Part shown: piece by piece, positions 11,861 through 24,294 of the stretch
Numbering within the stretch: the stretch's first letter is position 1
Layout of the letters: each line of letters begins with the position of its first letter
NCBI GenBank assembly: GCA_001687465.1
Contig: LVLI01000496.1
Coordinates: 1 to 60,039, forward strand
Reading direction: 5' to 3'
Length of the DNA: 60,039 bases
DNA from: Halocafeteria seosinensis
Taxonomy: Eukaryota; Sar; Bigyra; Bicosoecida
The notes under the pieces: generated by a model
Databases searched by the model: none
Seen by the model: only the letters and a program-made list of their open reading frames with translations
Told to the model about the DNA's origin: nothing
Translations under genes and position numbers: made by a program

Positions 11861-12297
11861 CCACCGGTTGTTATCCGACGACCAATAATCTTGCTCAAAA
11901 GGAATCGCTCAGTGCTTCCGCGAACTGTGTTTTCTGCTCATTGGATGGTGCGGACCATTACAACTAGAGTAAAATTAGGTTGTTGGTTCCCAAACCCGTT
12001 GGGATTGGAATCATACTTGTTCCTCTGTCAACCACGTGATCCAAATTTCCAGAGGTCAGGACACGGTGATAGCCCACCATAGTGTTGGGACATGACTTGG
12101 ATGTTCAACTTATTGCTAGGGCTAATTAATAAGCACGAAATTGATATGTGCACAGAGAGCACAGGGACTTCAGTGGTCTTGGCAGAAAGTGAAAGTACGA
12201 GTTGTACTTCAGACGGGGAGTAAGTGACGCTATTTGTTATTTTTCGCCTCTAAGATAAAGAGAAGAACTCAGTTATTACAGGAGTATACCAATAAAA
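11861..12297. other. Intergenic region between convergent genes
   Basis: This 437-bp interval should hold the 3' UTRs of the converging neighbours. I see no ORF with support and no convincing RNA fold. Confidence 0.4.
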
Positions 12298-14051
12298 TCA
12301 ACTAGAGTTAAGCAAATGCAAACGCTGTTCCACAACATCTCTAACGAGCCATGACGAGGCTACATCATCTCCTTTGAACGTCCAATAATCGCTATCATAT
12401 GAGTCCGGTTGGAATCCAGCCGTTCTTAGTAAAGTTTGGACACTCGCTGGCTTCCCTCCAAGACGCCTCTGTAGGGAACCATTGCTCCATCGGAAACGAC
12501 GATACTTTGGAACGTCAGAATATATCAACGCATTATTGATCAACAAGTGTATCGTTTCCAGCGCTTTACATACATTGTAGCCAAATGTCATGCAATGGGC
12601 CACAAACTCATTTACTGTTTGCCTAATATGCTGTAAGCGTTGGTACGTTGCGTCTGTACCCTCACTGTTATTACCCATGTCAGTGTCGCTTTCCTCCGTA
12701 CCAGCACGATAGTATCCTAGTACCGACCCGTGAGACACTGCCTCATTAGGACGCGAAGTAGCATCTCCACAAGTGCTTTCATTCGTTTCTACGATTTCCA
12801 CCCCGTCCGATTCATCCTTCAAGGGGGCCTGCTCTGATGTTAGGTCTATAGTCCCACCTTCGGAGGCTTGCTTGTTTGGTGCAGCTGGTGGTCTATACCT
12901 AAAAAATTGCTGTTTCTCCTCTGAAAGCATCGATTCTGTTTCTGTAGAAGCACTATTTCTACCAGTATCTACATCATGGTGCCTTTTCAGAGCAGCTTCG
13001 GCTGCTGCAACTCTCGGACTAGTATTCGGGCGCCGTTCGCGACTTAAGGTGGCCGTAAAAGGTTGATATTTTTCAAAATCAAGCTTCTGTCTGCCATATT
13101 TCACTCCAGCATTAATGTGATATCGCTGGCCAGAGGAATCCTCCGGGGCCGAAGCAGAGAAGCCTCCCAAACGATACCCTTGCGTTTTTCTCCAATCCAA
13201 TTCTCTGCCTTGCTTCTCCAGTTGGTGGTTTAGCTTGTAAAAATCCGCATTGTGTTCTCCGTACACATTGTGCGCTAATTCATGCCATAGTACCGATAGG
13301 ATTCTGTATCAGACAGAAATGTGAATATGGTTTCCTGACGTGATTAATACCGGAGTACTTACTTATCATAAGGTCGAAAGCCTCTAAGATCATCGGTTCT
13401 TAGTCTTAAGGAGATTTCTTTTCCTTTACCAGTGTTGTATCCAAGAACACACGTCGGCGAAACACCAACCTTGCCTTCTGGATACATCTCGGTCAATCGG
13501 CCAACCTTGAAGCGGTTGTGCTCCATTACCGCCCGTACTCCGGGATCCATAGCAATAGTGGCGAGAAGGTCTCTTGCAGTATCACTGTCAGGCAGGGTAG
13601 GAATCTCCTGTATTTCCTCAAAGCCGTATTGTTTGGCCGGTACAAATTTTGGACGCTTTTCACGCGGTGCCAATTTGCGTCGAATTTCTTCGCTACGATC
13701 ATTTCTATCGTCTAGAATATTCAACTCGCGTTCCCGATTCTTGGCAACCTGCTTTATCTGCTCTACACAAGATTCTCTCGAACCAAATAATTTCAGGTTT
13801 GTACCGTCTTGTATCCCTACATCTTGCAGAGTCGATTGTGAAGATGCCTGAATCGCGTGCCCCTTGGACAAGACTTTGCTCACCTTTATATCCTCCCATC
13901 CAGGTTGAGCTCGGATTACGTCCGAGCAAAAAGTGGCGACATCAAGAGTAGGGACTACCTGGACCTCTGCCCGTGACTTTCCCCACGACACAGTGAGCGT
14001 TATCTCCCCGTTGGGACTTGCGTTAGATGATGGCTTCTGTGAACCTTCCAT
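12298..14051 (-). CDS. UBL-WLM-PUB metalloprotease, Wss1/SPRTN-like
   Basis: This is a putative DNA-protein crosslink or SUMO/ubiquitin-linked metalloprotease. Exons 14051..13363 and 13303..12298 (59-bp intron) encode 564 aa. Residues ~15-95 form a ubiquitin-like domain (SWGKSRAEVQVVPTLDVATF). The WLM domain spans ~160-290 (HNRFKVGRLTEMYPEGKVG, then RLRTDDLRGFRPYDKI). The zinc site HELAHNVYGEH is at ~237-247, created exactly at the exon junction. The C-terminus (~440-560) is a PUB domain, the p97/Cdc48-binding fold (IHLLINNALIYSDVPKYRRF). This domain order is known in plant and fungal Wss1 relatives. The start is the first ATG; the frame extends upstream only with non-ATG codons. Confidence 0.88.
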
Positions 14052-14466
14052 AGATGGTTGAAGCTGATACACGGCAGTCTTTGCAGTGCTAAGTTTGCAC
14101 TCTAAAAAAAGGAAAAAAAAAACGTTCCTAAATAGCAACGACAAACTCTTCGTTTCTTTTCATATTGTGACTATGCTGCACATCAAACCCTTTAGTTTCA
14201 ACTGTAATAACAACATTTTTGCAGCTTCTTCTTCTAATCTTCGTTGAAGTTGATCCCTGTCACGGACTTCAACATGTCAAACAAATATTGCACTCTAGTG
14301 TGGTTGTACATACAGTTTATGGAGATGCCAGTGGCTGATTGTCGTCCATGTACAGTGCTCTGGTAGTGTTTGTGCATGTCGTATCGCTGTGTGCCTTAGC
14401 TGCCTCTCTATTGTCCGACAGGAGGACAGACGTTGGAACCTCTGCTACCAGGGCGTTAAGGCAGGA
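14052..14466. other. Divergent promoter region
   Basis: This 415-bp interval separates the starts of the WLM protease and the WD40 protein. I see no gene in it. A short A-run sits next to the protease start. Confidence 0.4.
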
Positions 14467-17400
14467 ATGAAAGTAGAACGCGTTCGACCCCAGCATTCCA
14501 GAGCTTCTAGTGGCACGAATACGAATACAACGCGAGCCTCGACTCAGAGTAGCTATTCCTCTTCATCAACGACAACGTCCGGACAGCCGGCTCTTCAAAT
14601 TATTGGAAGAGGAGCGCACCAAACACCGTCTCCGACGTCGCCGAGTGTTAAGACCAGTGGAATTGCTAGTAAACGATACAAGTCTACCAGCGGTGAAGCA
14701 GCAAATTCCGGAGAGAACCAAAACTATCCACCGCAATCTGTAAAAGGCGTTCCGTCAAAGGGAGGTGCAATGTTTTTAAATGTCCCCGGACAGCGAAACG
14801 ATGGAGTGGCAAAGAAACAGAAGAGTAATGTTTGGCCTGCAGCATTGGAAGAAAACGCAGCTGCTGCATCATCTCCCACGGTGGATGATGCAACGGGTGG
14901 CTCTCCACGGAGCAAGGTACGCATAAGTTACATATATTAGGAGAGGCTGTTTGCACGTCACTGTGCTCACGATGGACTCGGTCTCAGATGCAATTGGAAC
15001 GGGTCATTGGACTAACAGCTTCTCATAATAATGCAGTGGCAACGAATCCGGCCACAGGGGACGTTGCTATTCCGGCGGGATGTATTTTAATTATTTATCA
15101 ACCGCGGAAAAACCGACAGGTATGCCCCAAGTGATATAGATGCTCAAGACGATTGCCTTATGTCTGACTAGAGTTGTGATCTATACAGAAGTATTTCTTT
15201 CGCACTAAAGTACCTATACACTGTGTGGCATTTTCTCCTGATGGGGAGTTTGTCGCTGTGGGTGGGGTGAGTACTACCGCGTGGAAGTCGGTGATCCTCT
15301 AGATAGCTGGGCTTACTTTACACGAATTTGCAGAAAGGACCGGTTGCACCAGTTGAAATTTGGGAGTTGAAGACCAATTCTCGGCTATGTCAGTTGGATC
15401 ATCATCATCACGGTGTCGCGTGTCTATCATTTTCCCCGAGCGGGCGATACTTAATATCTGTTGGCTTCCGCCACGACCACCAGGTACTAGTGTGGGAATG
15501 GAAGCAGAAGCGTGTTCTAGGGAAAGCCTCCTTAGAACGAAGTCAAATTTCTTCAGTAGCCTATTCGGAAGACGGGAAGTATTTTGTGACGAGTGGAGAG
15601 AAGCATCTACAATTTTGGCCAATTACCTCCGAACCCGCAGGGCACATCCGCGACAGTTTTCCAGAAACGGATATGGGTCCGAGTGTCAGGTTACAAAACG
15701 AGAATGGCCAACCAGCTGAGTTGGTAGGACGTCCCGGTATAATGCCCTCCGTTTATCATGAAGAAGACTTTGTTGACGTTGTATGTGGTATGGGTCCCTC
15801 TTCCGACCTCACCTTCGCATTAACGGAGTCAGGTTATCTCTGCGTGTTTGACCATCGGCGAACTCTCGATCAATATGTTCAAATAAAAGCAGATTGTGCG
15901 TTTGGTCTCAGCATTACACCTAGTGTACTGGCTGTAGCTTGTGCGGACTCGATTGTGCGAGTTTTCCGGCTTCCGGCAAAGGCTAGGCGTAGTGAGGGTC
16001 AGGAATCATTGATGGACTTCATTGGATCTTTACCCGTACCTCCAGCCGTGGGGCAGCAGAACGTCACCTCCGCGAAAGCGGCTGCTGTGTTAGCTCGTGG
16101 ATCCGAGACAGATGTTCCCAACAAGTCGCTGACATCTCCCGTAAGACCAGCAGCGATTTGCGTCAAATTAACCCTTGATTGCAAACGGGCAGTTGTGGTC
16201 TACGGTGACCGATCGCTGTTCATCTGGGATATACAGGGGTTGGAACAGGAACGGGTTGTAAAGTACCGATCCTTTCTTCATCACGGGGGCCCTATATGGG
16301 ATGTCAAGTACCTTCCTGATAGTAAGAACTGCAATTTAGCCCCCGCGGATACATTCGTAACTATCAGCTCTGACTCTACTGTGCGATTTTGGAACATGAA
16401 TCCGCAAGCTTTGCCGCCCGCACCGGCAAATTCTGATGAAGAGCACCAGCAAGATTCTAAAGGCATGAAGTACCGAAACGTCTTTAGCCGGCACTTACTC
16501 CATGTCTTGTATGTAGACAAGAACAAAGGAGCCAGTGGACCAGGCTTGGTGCTAAATCCCTTCAATTGTTCCGATGACTCCCGTGATAAAATTTTCGACC
16601 TAGAGCTATCCAATGACCATCATTACGGTCCTAACTCATGGCCCGCGAAAGCTGTGATCACTAAGTCATTCGATCCTGAGAATGGGTTTCCCAAGACCGC
16701 TTTGCTGGATGTCGGTGTGAAAGCCATTGACATTTGTTCATACCCTCAGTCTTCCGACCTAGAGCACTACACAATGGATATAGCAGTGGGGGACCGTCAG
16801 GGCAATTTAAGGGTCTTCGATTTCGCGAGGATGGAGGAAACACATTTTATTGCTGCGCATGACGCTGAATTAGTCTCGCTTCAGTACTCTCCCGCCACTG
16901 GCCGTATTCTTATTTCCGGTAGCAGAGATAAGCTGGTTCACGTCTTTGATGTCCGCAACCATTATAAGCATTCCCAAGTTCTGGATTTTCACGATACTGC
17001 TATTACGTGTGGCCGGTTCTCTCATGATGATGCCAAACTAATCACCTGTGGGAGCGACGCGAGCATGGTGTTTTCCCGAGTCAAGATAGAAGGGCGATCC
17101 CCAATTGGCGTGAAGCTTCGCGAAGAATTGCTCCACTCTACTTCGGATGCGAAGAACGGGTCTACCGAACATCCTCCAGTGGAAATTTCGAAAATGACTA
17201 CAACCAAAACGGAGCACAATACAATTTATGACTTAGATGTCGACGCGACAAATAGAAATGTAATCACTGTTGGGCAGGATCAATGCGTACGTGTCTTCGC
17301 CATGAGAAATGGCAAGTCCATCAGGACTTATAACGCCGAAGGGCATTCCAGAGACCTCAACCGTGTGCGTATGGACCCCTCAGGGTTGTACGTAGCGTGC

Positions 17401-18987
17401 AGTGGACTTGACAAAATAATTAGACTGTATGATTTTTATAGCGGCACTTGCTTAGCGCGCATGTCCGCTCATGCCGAAGTTATTACTGGACTTGCATTTA
17501 GTCATGACTGCAAGAGAATGGTCTCGACTGCCGGCGACGGATGCATCATGGTATGGAGACTCGCACCTGAGCTGACCAATGCTATGCAAGATAGATTGAA
17601 TGAAATTAGCCAGGCTAGAGATCGAGCCATGCAGAAGAAAGTGTTAGAAGAGAGTCGTCAATTGAATATCGGTAACATAGGCACAAAGTCTGATCAATAT
17701 GCGGCTCAACCGGCACGACCTCCCATAGTCCCTCCTTCCACTTCCCAAGAGCCCGTTTCGTGTGACTCTCCTCAAGAAAATGATGCAAATACAGGGTCGG
17801 TTTCGGCGAATGCTTATCGGCAAAGTCAAGCTGTGCCTATTGAGTTCCGTGAATCGGTACTGCCAGCTTGGGCAAAATCCGAAGTGAATGCTTCAAACCA
17901 ACCATCCACTGGGGGGCACGCTGCTGGACCGAAGAAATTTAGCAAGTGGGAGGAGCATGCCAAACAAGACTTTGAACTATTTTCTGGACAAGTTCCAATA
18001 CAGCCACCTCAGTTGCCAGGAGACCGGGCTATTGGCTATCCTTCCGCGGACAATACTGCTGCTCGTAAAACGTCTCAAGCGATTCATGCGGAAGACTCAG
18101 AATCTGACGAAGAAGCTGACGTTGAAAATAAGGTTCAGGTACAGTCTTCAAGAGGAGCTTTTTCTCCAAGAGAACTGAAGCCCACAAAGTCCAGTGCCGC
18201 CGATTCTCCCCAATTAGTGCGTTCGAAAAGGGTGGAACAGGAAGAAACCGTTAATACAAGGGGTGAAAACCAAGGGGTGAGACAAAGTCTGTCTTCCACT
18301 TTCATGGGTACCCCACAAAAGCGGACTGCTAGCCCCACCGTTAATCATGAGGAAGATAACGAGGAATCACTTGACATTTCTATCACGGAAGATGAAATAG
18401 CTACCGCTGTAAAAGCCAGTGCGCGGCCTGCGGTTCCCCCCTCTCATCAAGCGTCACAAGCGATAAGCAAGATGCACCAGCAACTCCAGTCTTTATCAAT
18501 CTTTCCAAATAGCAGTGCACAAACTACCAGTTCCGTAGGTAGTGTAGCTAATATGGAAACGGTACCTTCTGTTTCAACTGTTGCATCGGCGCAAGCGGCG
18601 ACAACTTCTGATACTCAATCTTTGGATGAAGCTCTGGACGCTTTCCAACAGTCGAAAGAGCAATTGGAGAAATCAATTCATTCTTTAACAAGTGCACCCC
18701 CTGGAGACGTATCTAGGAGCGATACCGTTTCGCGGTGTCAATCTGTGTTGCGGGCGGCCGTGAGCGATCTTAGTCGAGACCTTAATCGATTGTCAGAAGT
18801 TGGTCAGCAGGACGTGGGGAACGATACTGATCGGAACAGCTTCACCGGAGATGGATCTTTAAGAGGGCCAGATGGGTCACTGCTGGAAAGTAGTGAAAGA
18901 ATAGAATCGCTGCTTGAGCGTTACAGTGAACGAATTAGTACGATGGTTATGAGCAAGATTGAGTCTCAGCTGGAAAGGACAAAATGA
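14467..18987 (+). CDS. WDR62/MAPKBP1-family WD40 protein, four exons
   Basis: Exons 14467..14916, 14988..15119, 15189..15266 and 15334..18987 all join in phase and encode 1437 aa, close to animal WDR62 and MAPKBP1 (about 1500). In animals these are JNK-scaffold and spindle-pole or centrosome proteins. After a Ser/Thr-rich leader, residue ~151 begins the family's opening strand (QLERVIGLTASHNNAV, then IPAGCILIIYQPRKNRQ). Two WD40 propellers follow (HHHHGVACLSFSPSGRYLIS; DAELVSLQYSPATGRILISG; HAEVITGLAFSHDCKRMVST). The C-terminal third is disordered and acidic/Ser-rich, with a predicted helix near LDEALDAFQQSKEQLEK and another at the very end. The stop is only 26 bp from the stop of the converging neighbour. 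Confidence 0.87.
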
Positions 18988-19013
18988 TATTCCACTTAAG
19001 GAGTAGACTCGTA

Positions 19014-20219
19014 TTATATTACTTCCACTGGAAATAAGAAAATTGCATTCATGTCCGCTGGAATATGGACGTGTTCGGCATTAGTTAACGCTTCGCTTAA
19101 TCTTTGCTCCATATCTCTAGAAAGCGCCATTTCTTCCATGCTTTCCCTTACAGCACACTCAAAATGAGACTCTGATCCCCTGCGCTTACCACCTGGTAAG
19201 TTTACCTCCAGTCCGTTTGTCTTCCTTTCGAGGAGCACGAGGGTCCATATATCTTCCACGTCGGGCTGCAAGTCACGTACTGCCGTTTTCCAATCTCTCT
19301 CTCTGTGCAGGGTTTTTAGGGTATGCCCGATAGCTATACTGTCTTCCACCGTTGTATACTCCCTACTAATTGCTCCGTTCCTAACCTCGTCGCTTAGCAG
19401 GGTCAGGTCACGCTCTTCAAAGAGCCGTATTGGAAGGGCAAGCCCTCCTTTAAGGGTATCTTCCCTCCCATCCGTACCAACATTCTTGCAGACACGTTGA
19501 AGGATTTCTTCCTTCCCGAAGATAGTGCACATACCATTGGGTACTTTTGTTAAGAACGGGCGGCCGCGCAGTCGTATGGAATTTTTGAAGTGCTCAAATA
19601 AGGGTACCAAGCTTCGTTCTTGCTTCAGATTACGCTTTTGGGATCTCGTTAGCATGCTGAATGCTCTTCGCCGAGTTTGAGCCATCAGTTCATTCAGCCC
19701 ATTGCCGACTTCGTACGGGTTGACCAACACATCTTCATCGTCTACTTCCTCCGCGTTTGTTTTGTCCACGGCTAAGTACCTCTTCGAGCCATCCCTAAAC
19801 TTGAATAACACTACGTACTGGTTGCCGCTTATGTAACTTTGATGCAATGGTGGTCCATTGCCAACACTATCTGTGTCATACACCTCAACGGGTCTTTCGT
19901 TGACTAGAACATTGGTTTCAGCAAGCACTTCCTCCATGCTTGCATAGAACTCGGGCTCATTGGGAGGAGGTCTGCGTGGCTGAGCCTTCCTTCGCTGAGG
20001 AGCCCTGCCTTGTACGGCTGCAGCTCGTCTGCCTGCTCGCTCAGCCTCTTTCCCCTCGGTATCGTCCGCTCCATCTCCACGAGCAGCTCCACTGGCGGCT
20101 CCAGAGCTATTACCACCTGTATCTGCTACCCTTCGTTGTTGTCCTGCTCTGCCTCCTCGTCCACGCCCTCTTCCGGGACCTCCTCTGTTGTTGCCCCCGT
20201 TCTGGTTTTTTCGCTCCAT
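19014..20219 (-). CDS. RGG-rich Nudix-like protein
   Basis: A single exon encodes 401 aa from the ATG at 20219. Residues 1-80 are low complexity, rich in Gly, Arg and Ala (GRGRGRGGRAG), typical of RNA-binding RGG tails. The middle (~90-330) is not recognised. Near residues 340-366 there is a Nudix box, LPGGKRRGSESHFECAVRES continuing MEEMAL. It fits GX5EX7REUXEEXGU except that the last Gly is Ala and the first U is Ser. Nudix enzymes hydrolyse nucleoside diphosphate derivatives with Mg bound by the REXXEE glutamates, which are present. Only about 36 residues follow the box, shorter than a usual Nudix fold, so activity is uncertain. Confidence 0.65.
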   Translation of the reverse strand: MERKNQNGGNNRGGPGRGRGRGGRAGQQRRVADTGGNSSGAASGAARGDGADDTEGKEAERAGRRAAAVQGRAPQRRKAQPRRPPPNEPEFYASMEEVLAETNVLVNERPVEVYDTDSVGNGPPLHQSYISGNQYVVLFKFRDGSKRYLAVDKTNAEEVDDEDVLVNPYEVGNGLNELMAQTRRRAFSMLTRSQKRNLKQERSLVPLFEHFKNSIRLRGRPFLTKVPNGMCTIFGKEEILQRVCKNVGTDGREDTLKGGLALPIRLFEERDLTLLSDEVRNGAISREYTTVEDSIAIGHTLKTLHRERDWKTAVRDLQPDVEDIWTLVLLERKTNGLEVNLPGGKRRGSESHFECAVRESMEEMALSRDMEQRLSEALTNAEHVHIPADMNAIFLFPVEVI

Positions 20220-20537
20220 ACTCAGACGGGGCAACTAGACGTCCAGATCCTCCGTGAATCGGAAAAAAGATCGAAGAATGGCAGCAAATATAACCAATGA
20301 TGTCGGTGAATTTCAGTCTTATAATATGTCTTTATAGATGCAGTTTTGACGACTGGTATGCGATTCATTATCTGCCCTGTGGAAACCTGAAACAGTGCAC
20401 AACAATAAATACAGTTGTTTTCCTACTACAAATTCCGACTAATAATCAATAGGTATATTCTTTGCATTCGCCAACGGTCACTATAAGATAGTATAAATTG
20501 AGAATTTTCTTTCTCTTTTAACATCGACGAAATGATG
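20220..20537. other. Intergenic, tandem neighbours
   Basis: This 318-bp, moderately AT-rich interval lies between the Nudix-like start and the amidase stop on the same strand. I see no ORF with support. Confidence 0.4.
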
Positions 20538-23245
20538 CTAATATTCATAAACAGTTGTTTCCCATTTGCTTCTCAAGATGGGATCTGCTAATTCGCTCTG
20601 CATTGTCTCTATCTCTTCTGCTACGTCTAATAGTTGCTCATCCGTAGAAGGTCGGCCTGCTAGTTCCAGACCGACAGGAGCTCTGTCCGCTCCTGGGTCA
20701 CCTGGCTTAGCTCCTGCTCGAGTACGCGTGAGACCGCAGGGAACTGTGATAGCTGGAAGTCCACATACGGCGGCCAAACTTGTAGTGTAAGTCAGCGTAC
20801 TAGAGCACTCGTGGACACTCTTGCCAACCTTAACAGCGATATCATCTCCGATCGTGGCCACAGACGGAAGCACGCAGCTTGGATACGCAACTATATCCAA
20901 GTTATTCTCTTGCATATATTCCTCGAAGGCTTGACCAATCGCTGTCCGAGATTGCACAACCGCCATGTGATATGATTCTGCATCCACTGCAGAGTCAGGA
21001 TCTAATTGAGCAGTCAGGTATTCCTGCTCCAATTTTGAGCAATAGGCAGAGCATGCGACATCCAAGACACTGATAGGCCTCTGCATTTCTGTCTTCGTCC
21101 GTAGGTAAAAGTCAGGCTTTACTTGCCCCTTTTTGTCGTATATGTCATCCGTTGTAAAAGGGACAGGACGTTCCTTGGTAAGTTCGTGGTTCTCAATATA
21201 CTTGGAAATTTGTTCTGGCATCTCCCATCGCCTAATAACGTCTGCTGTCGCAGCGCATGCTTCGCAAAAGTCAACGGCGACAACGCCATCCAAGGGCTCT
21301 TCACTACTTTTTCCATCATCTCCTTGATAAATGCACCATATCCTCTTAGGAATTTTCACTTTTGGGAACGCCAGGACCATAAGGCTGGCACCGCCGGTAG
21401 CCAGTTTTTTCTTGAATTCGCTTATCACTTGCGAAACACTGGAGTCAATTTTGCTGTGCTCAATGGGAAAACCAATTCGTTTGCCGAACAAGACGCTGTC
21501 GCGTTGCTGGGATGTCGAATTGTCAGCAGCGGGATTAAGAGACAGTGCTTTTAACAAAGTACAAACAGAACGAGTCTGCTTTGAACGACTCAGGGCACCG
21601 TGGATTGCCTGCACAGTTCGTTCATGCTGTTGCTGTTCATGGCTTTCCAGTGTCCTAGGTTTCTGTGGAGAAAACGCCGTTCGTTTAAGGCACTTGTCGT
21701 AAATCGCCTGAATTTCTTCTTCGGCTACCAGACTCTTAGCCGCCACAGCCTGTTTCTTTATTCTAGCTTCACGTGATCTGTCTGCTTCTTCCAAGGCGGT
21801 TCTTAGCTTGGAACCTATGTCTCCATCAGGAGCAACATCCTGTGGACGTTTTTTCTTGGAGGGCTTCAGGCCTTCCTCTTCTTCCTCTTCTTCTTCCCCC
21901 TCCTCTTCTTCGCCCTCCTCATCGCCCACTCTTCGTTTCTTCTTCACAGGCGCAGGTGGTAAAATCATGGCTGGTCGGGAAACAAGAAAAGCTGCAGGAC
22001 TTGACAGAAGTAAGTAAAGTATTCGGACGTCCTGAACATTTCGACCGACAAAAGAAATGCTATCCAATGTGTGAGAAGGATGTAGAATACCACGCTCGCT
22101 TATTTTGCCAGATGTTGGACGAAATCCGATTATGCCACACAGAGAAGCGGGTATACGAACGTCGCCAACACTATCCACGCCGATGCCCGCTGGAACTACT
22201 CGAGAGGATACAGCGGCTGCAATGCCTCCTTGAGATCCTCCAGATATTCCATGCTGACTAAATGGCTGCACAACATACGTAAGTTGAACCGGCATATATG
22301 CAGTTCAAGTTCCACCAAAACGCTATATTCACTTACATTTCTGACCGGACCAGTGGAAGTGTGGTTGCAAGTGAACCCAAGCATCAGTCCATGTATAGAC
22401 CCTTTACCAAGAATATCAGCTCCACAATCGATTAAACATTGTGCTAGCGCCGAGTTCCTTACAGGCCGATGCCCACTCAGAGCCTGACAACCTGCACTGG
22501 TTTTCATTCCGGCGACGTCGATATTTTCGGATACAATAAGCGGGACGTTTTCGAAAAGGTTGCGAATATTTTCCCACGGATCGTATTTTTTCTCTTCTAC
22601 CTCTTCGTCTTTTGACTCATCTATCTTGGTTTCTTCATGCTCCGTCTCTTGTGCTGCAGTGTCTTGTTTGCCACGTTGCTCTGTTTCATCCTCATCTTCG
22701 TCCTCCTCGTCGCCCTCAGCTTCTTCTTCCTCTTGTTGATTCTCCAGCTCTTTCTGTCTTTGCTTTTCGGCCTCTATCTCTTGTGCCTTTCGGTCTGCTT
22801 CTTCCTTCACAGTATCCCATCGTACGGTCGCCAAGCCGGTCTCATTCCATGACTCAATCACGTGAGGGTCCCGTTTCGCAGCAACGCTGTGAGAGTATCT
22901 TTGGCGCAGTGCCTGCCGGTACGCTGTCTGCATAGGCGTCATGCCTTCACCAGATGATGCCACATCAGTGGGGACTGATGCAGTATCCCTAGCTTCCTTC
23001 AGAACGGCGGTAGCTTGTAACAGCGACAAAGCTGACCACTGGTTGGAATCCACCGTGTGCCATTTCGGTTTCGTTCCACTCATTCTTTTTCTTGCTTCCA
23101 GATACGCCTGCAGGGTGCGAATACAGATTCGGTCAAGTTCTCTGCGAGCTTCCTTCAAACATGGAAAGCTGACATGTATTTCGCCTACCAAGCACGCAAT
23201 GGCGCCCCAAAAAAAGCGCGCTAACGGTATTTTCCCGCCAATCAT
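20538..23245 (-). CDS. Amidase-signature fold protein, probable pseudoenzyme
   Basis: Exons 23245..22337 and 22265..20538 (71-bp intron) encode 878 aa. The fold is that of amidases such as FAAH and GatA, recognisable from VPLIVSENIDVAGMKTSAG, GADILGKGSIHG, GPVRNPFSQHGISGGSQGG, IPASLCGIIGFRPTSGKIS and the C-terminal LPAITVPCG. Two of three catalytic residues are missing. The catalytic Lys of the VKDNID motif is Ser (residue ~239), and the Ser nucleophile of the GTDxGGSIR motif is Asp (~338, VGDVRIP). Only the cis-Ser in GGSQGG (~314) remains. There are two large acidic, coiled-coil-like insertions; the second begins PVKKKRRVG (~409), which looks like a nuclear signal. The N-terminus carries a hydrophobic segment. 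The splice restores the canonical PTRNP-type motif. Confidence 0.85.
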
Positions 23246-23402
23246 TTGTTTCACTTGATGGAGGGCGATTTCAAATCAGCATCATCAAAGCAGATCCTGG
23301 AGCAGTGTTGCTTGGTTAGTAAGATAAATGATTGTACAATTGGGGTCTTAAAATACTTTGCTGTAGTGATTGTGTCCAAAGGAATCCAGAAAGAAGGCTA
23401 AG

Positions 23403-24287
23403 ATGTCGTCTTCCGAACTACACAAAGCTCAACGAAAGGTCCGTGAGGATGCCATGGAGATGTCCTCAGCCTTGTCAGAGGTTAGACAGTGGGAGCAGTC
23501 CATTCGACAGAAGGACAAGGATATTCGAGAGCAAAGACAGCACCATCATTCAGGGGAGGAGAACCAACAGGAGCGTAGGAAAGACAAGGTGGTCCTCAAA
23601 GCTGACAACGCAAGCAAGCCGAAAAATGCCCACGTGTATGATCAGGGGTATGCTTACTGGGATAAGTTCGATGTGGTACGTTGAACAATTGTAGTATTCC
23701 TCAGAATGCTGCTTATTTATTCGCTTTGTCCTCCATTGCTTTACTTTGCTCAGGACAAGGCTCTGGAAGAAACTGAGGAGGCTGATCAAGACGGAACCGA
23801 GGCACTGTCCACCCGGTATGGCCGAATTCAGCATACCGAAGAAGTAGATGTTTCTCAGCTATCTCAATCGGAGAGTGTTGTCGACGTTGAAAGAGAACGT
23901 GGCAACAAACACTTTCGTGATGGAGCGTTTCAACGGGCTGTAGATGCCTACACACGAGGCTTGGCGGAGCAACCAAATAATGTCACTCTCCTTTCAAACA
24001 GGGCGATGGCATTTATAAAAATTAAACTATATGAGAATGCCATCGAAGATGCTAACCAAGCTTTAGAAATTCAACCAGATCATAATAAAAGTCTCCTAAG
24101 GCGCGCGAAAGCATTGAGCAATTTGGGTCGTTTGAGAGACGCCTTGGTTGACCTAGCTCATGCGCTCTCCCTCGACCCCTCCAACAAGCACGTTCGCAGT
24201 GAAATGCGCAAGATACAGGAATTGCGAAATTCTTCGATACATAAAGCTCCTTTTACAGCTGCTGCAGGGACGATAGCAGTGGAATAA
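23403..24287 (+). CDS. RPAP3: RPAP3-like TPR co-chaperone, two exons
   Basis: Exons 23403..23675 and 23754..24287 encode 268 aa. The N-terminus has the RPAP3 signature helix (ALSEVRQWEQSIRQKDKDIR), then YWDKFDVDKALEE at the exon junction, equal to the WxKxDVDxxLxE motif of RPAP3/SPAG1. One three-unit TPR domain follows (~135-250: ERERGNKHFRDGAFQRAVDAY, LLSNRAMAFIKIKLYENA, SLLRRAKALSNLGR). RPAP3 links HSP90 to the R2TP complex for assembling RNA polymerases and, with SPAG1/PIH proteins, axonemal dyneins. It is much shorter than animal RPAP3 (about 665 aa) and lacks the second TPR and C-terminal domain. The stop is 7 bp from the converging transporter stop. Confidence 0.8.
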
Positions 24288-24294
24288 GATTCGT

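Noticed and set aside
22612-22935. Hydrophobic plus-strand frame opposite the amidase insert, looking like a membrane protein
   Set aside because: It is the antisense of a Glu-rich stretch, which automatically reads as Leu/Phe/Ser.
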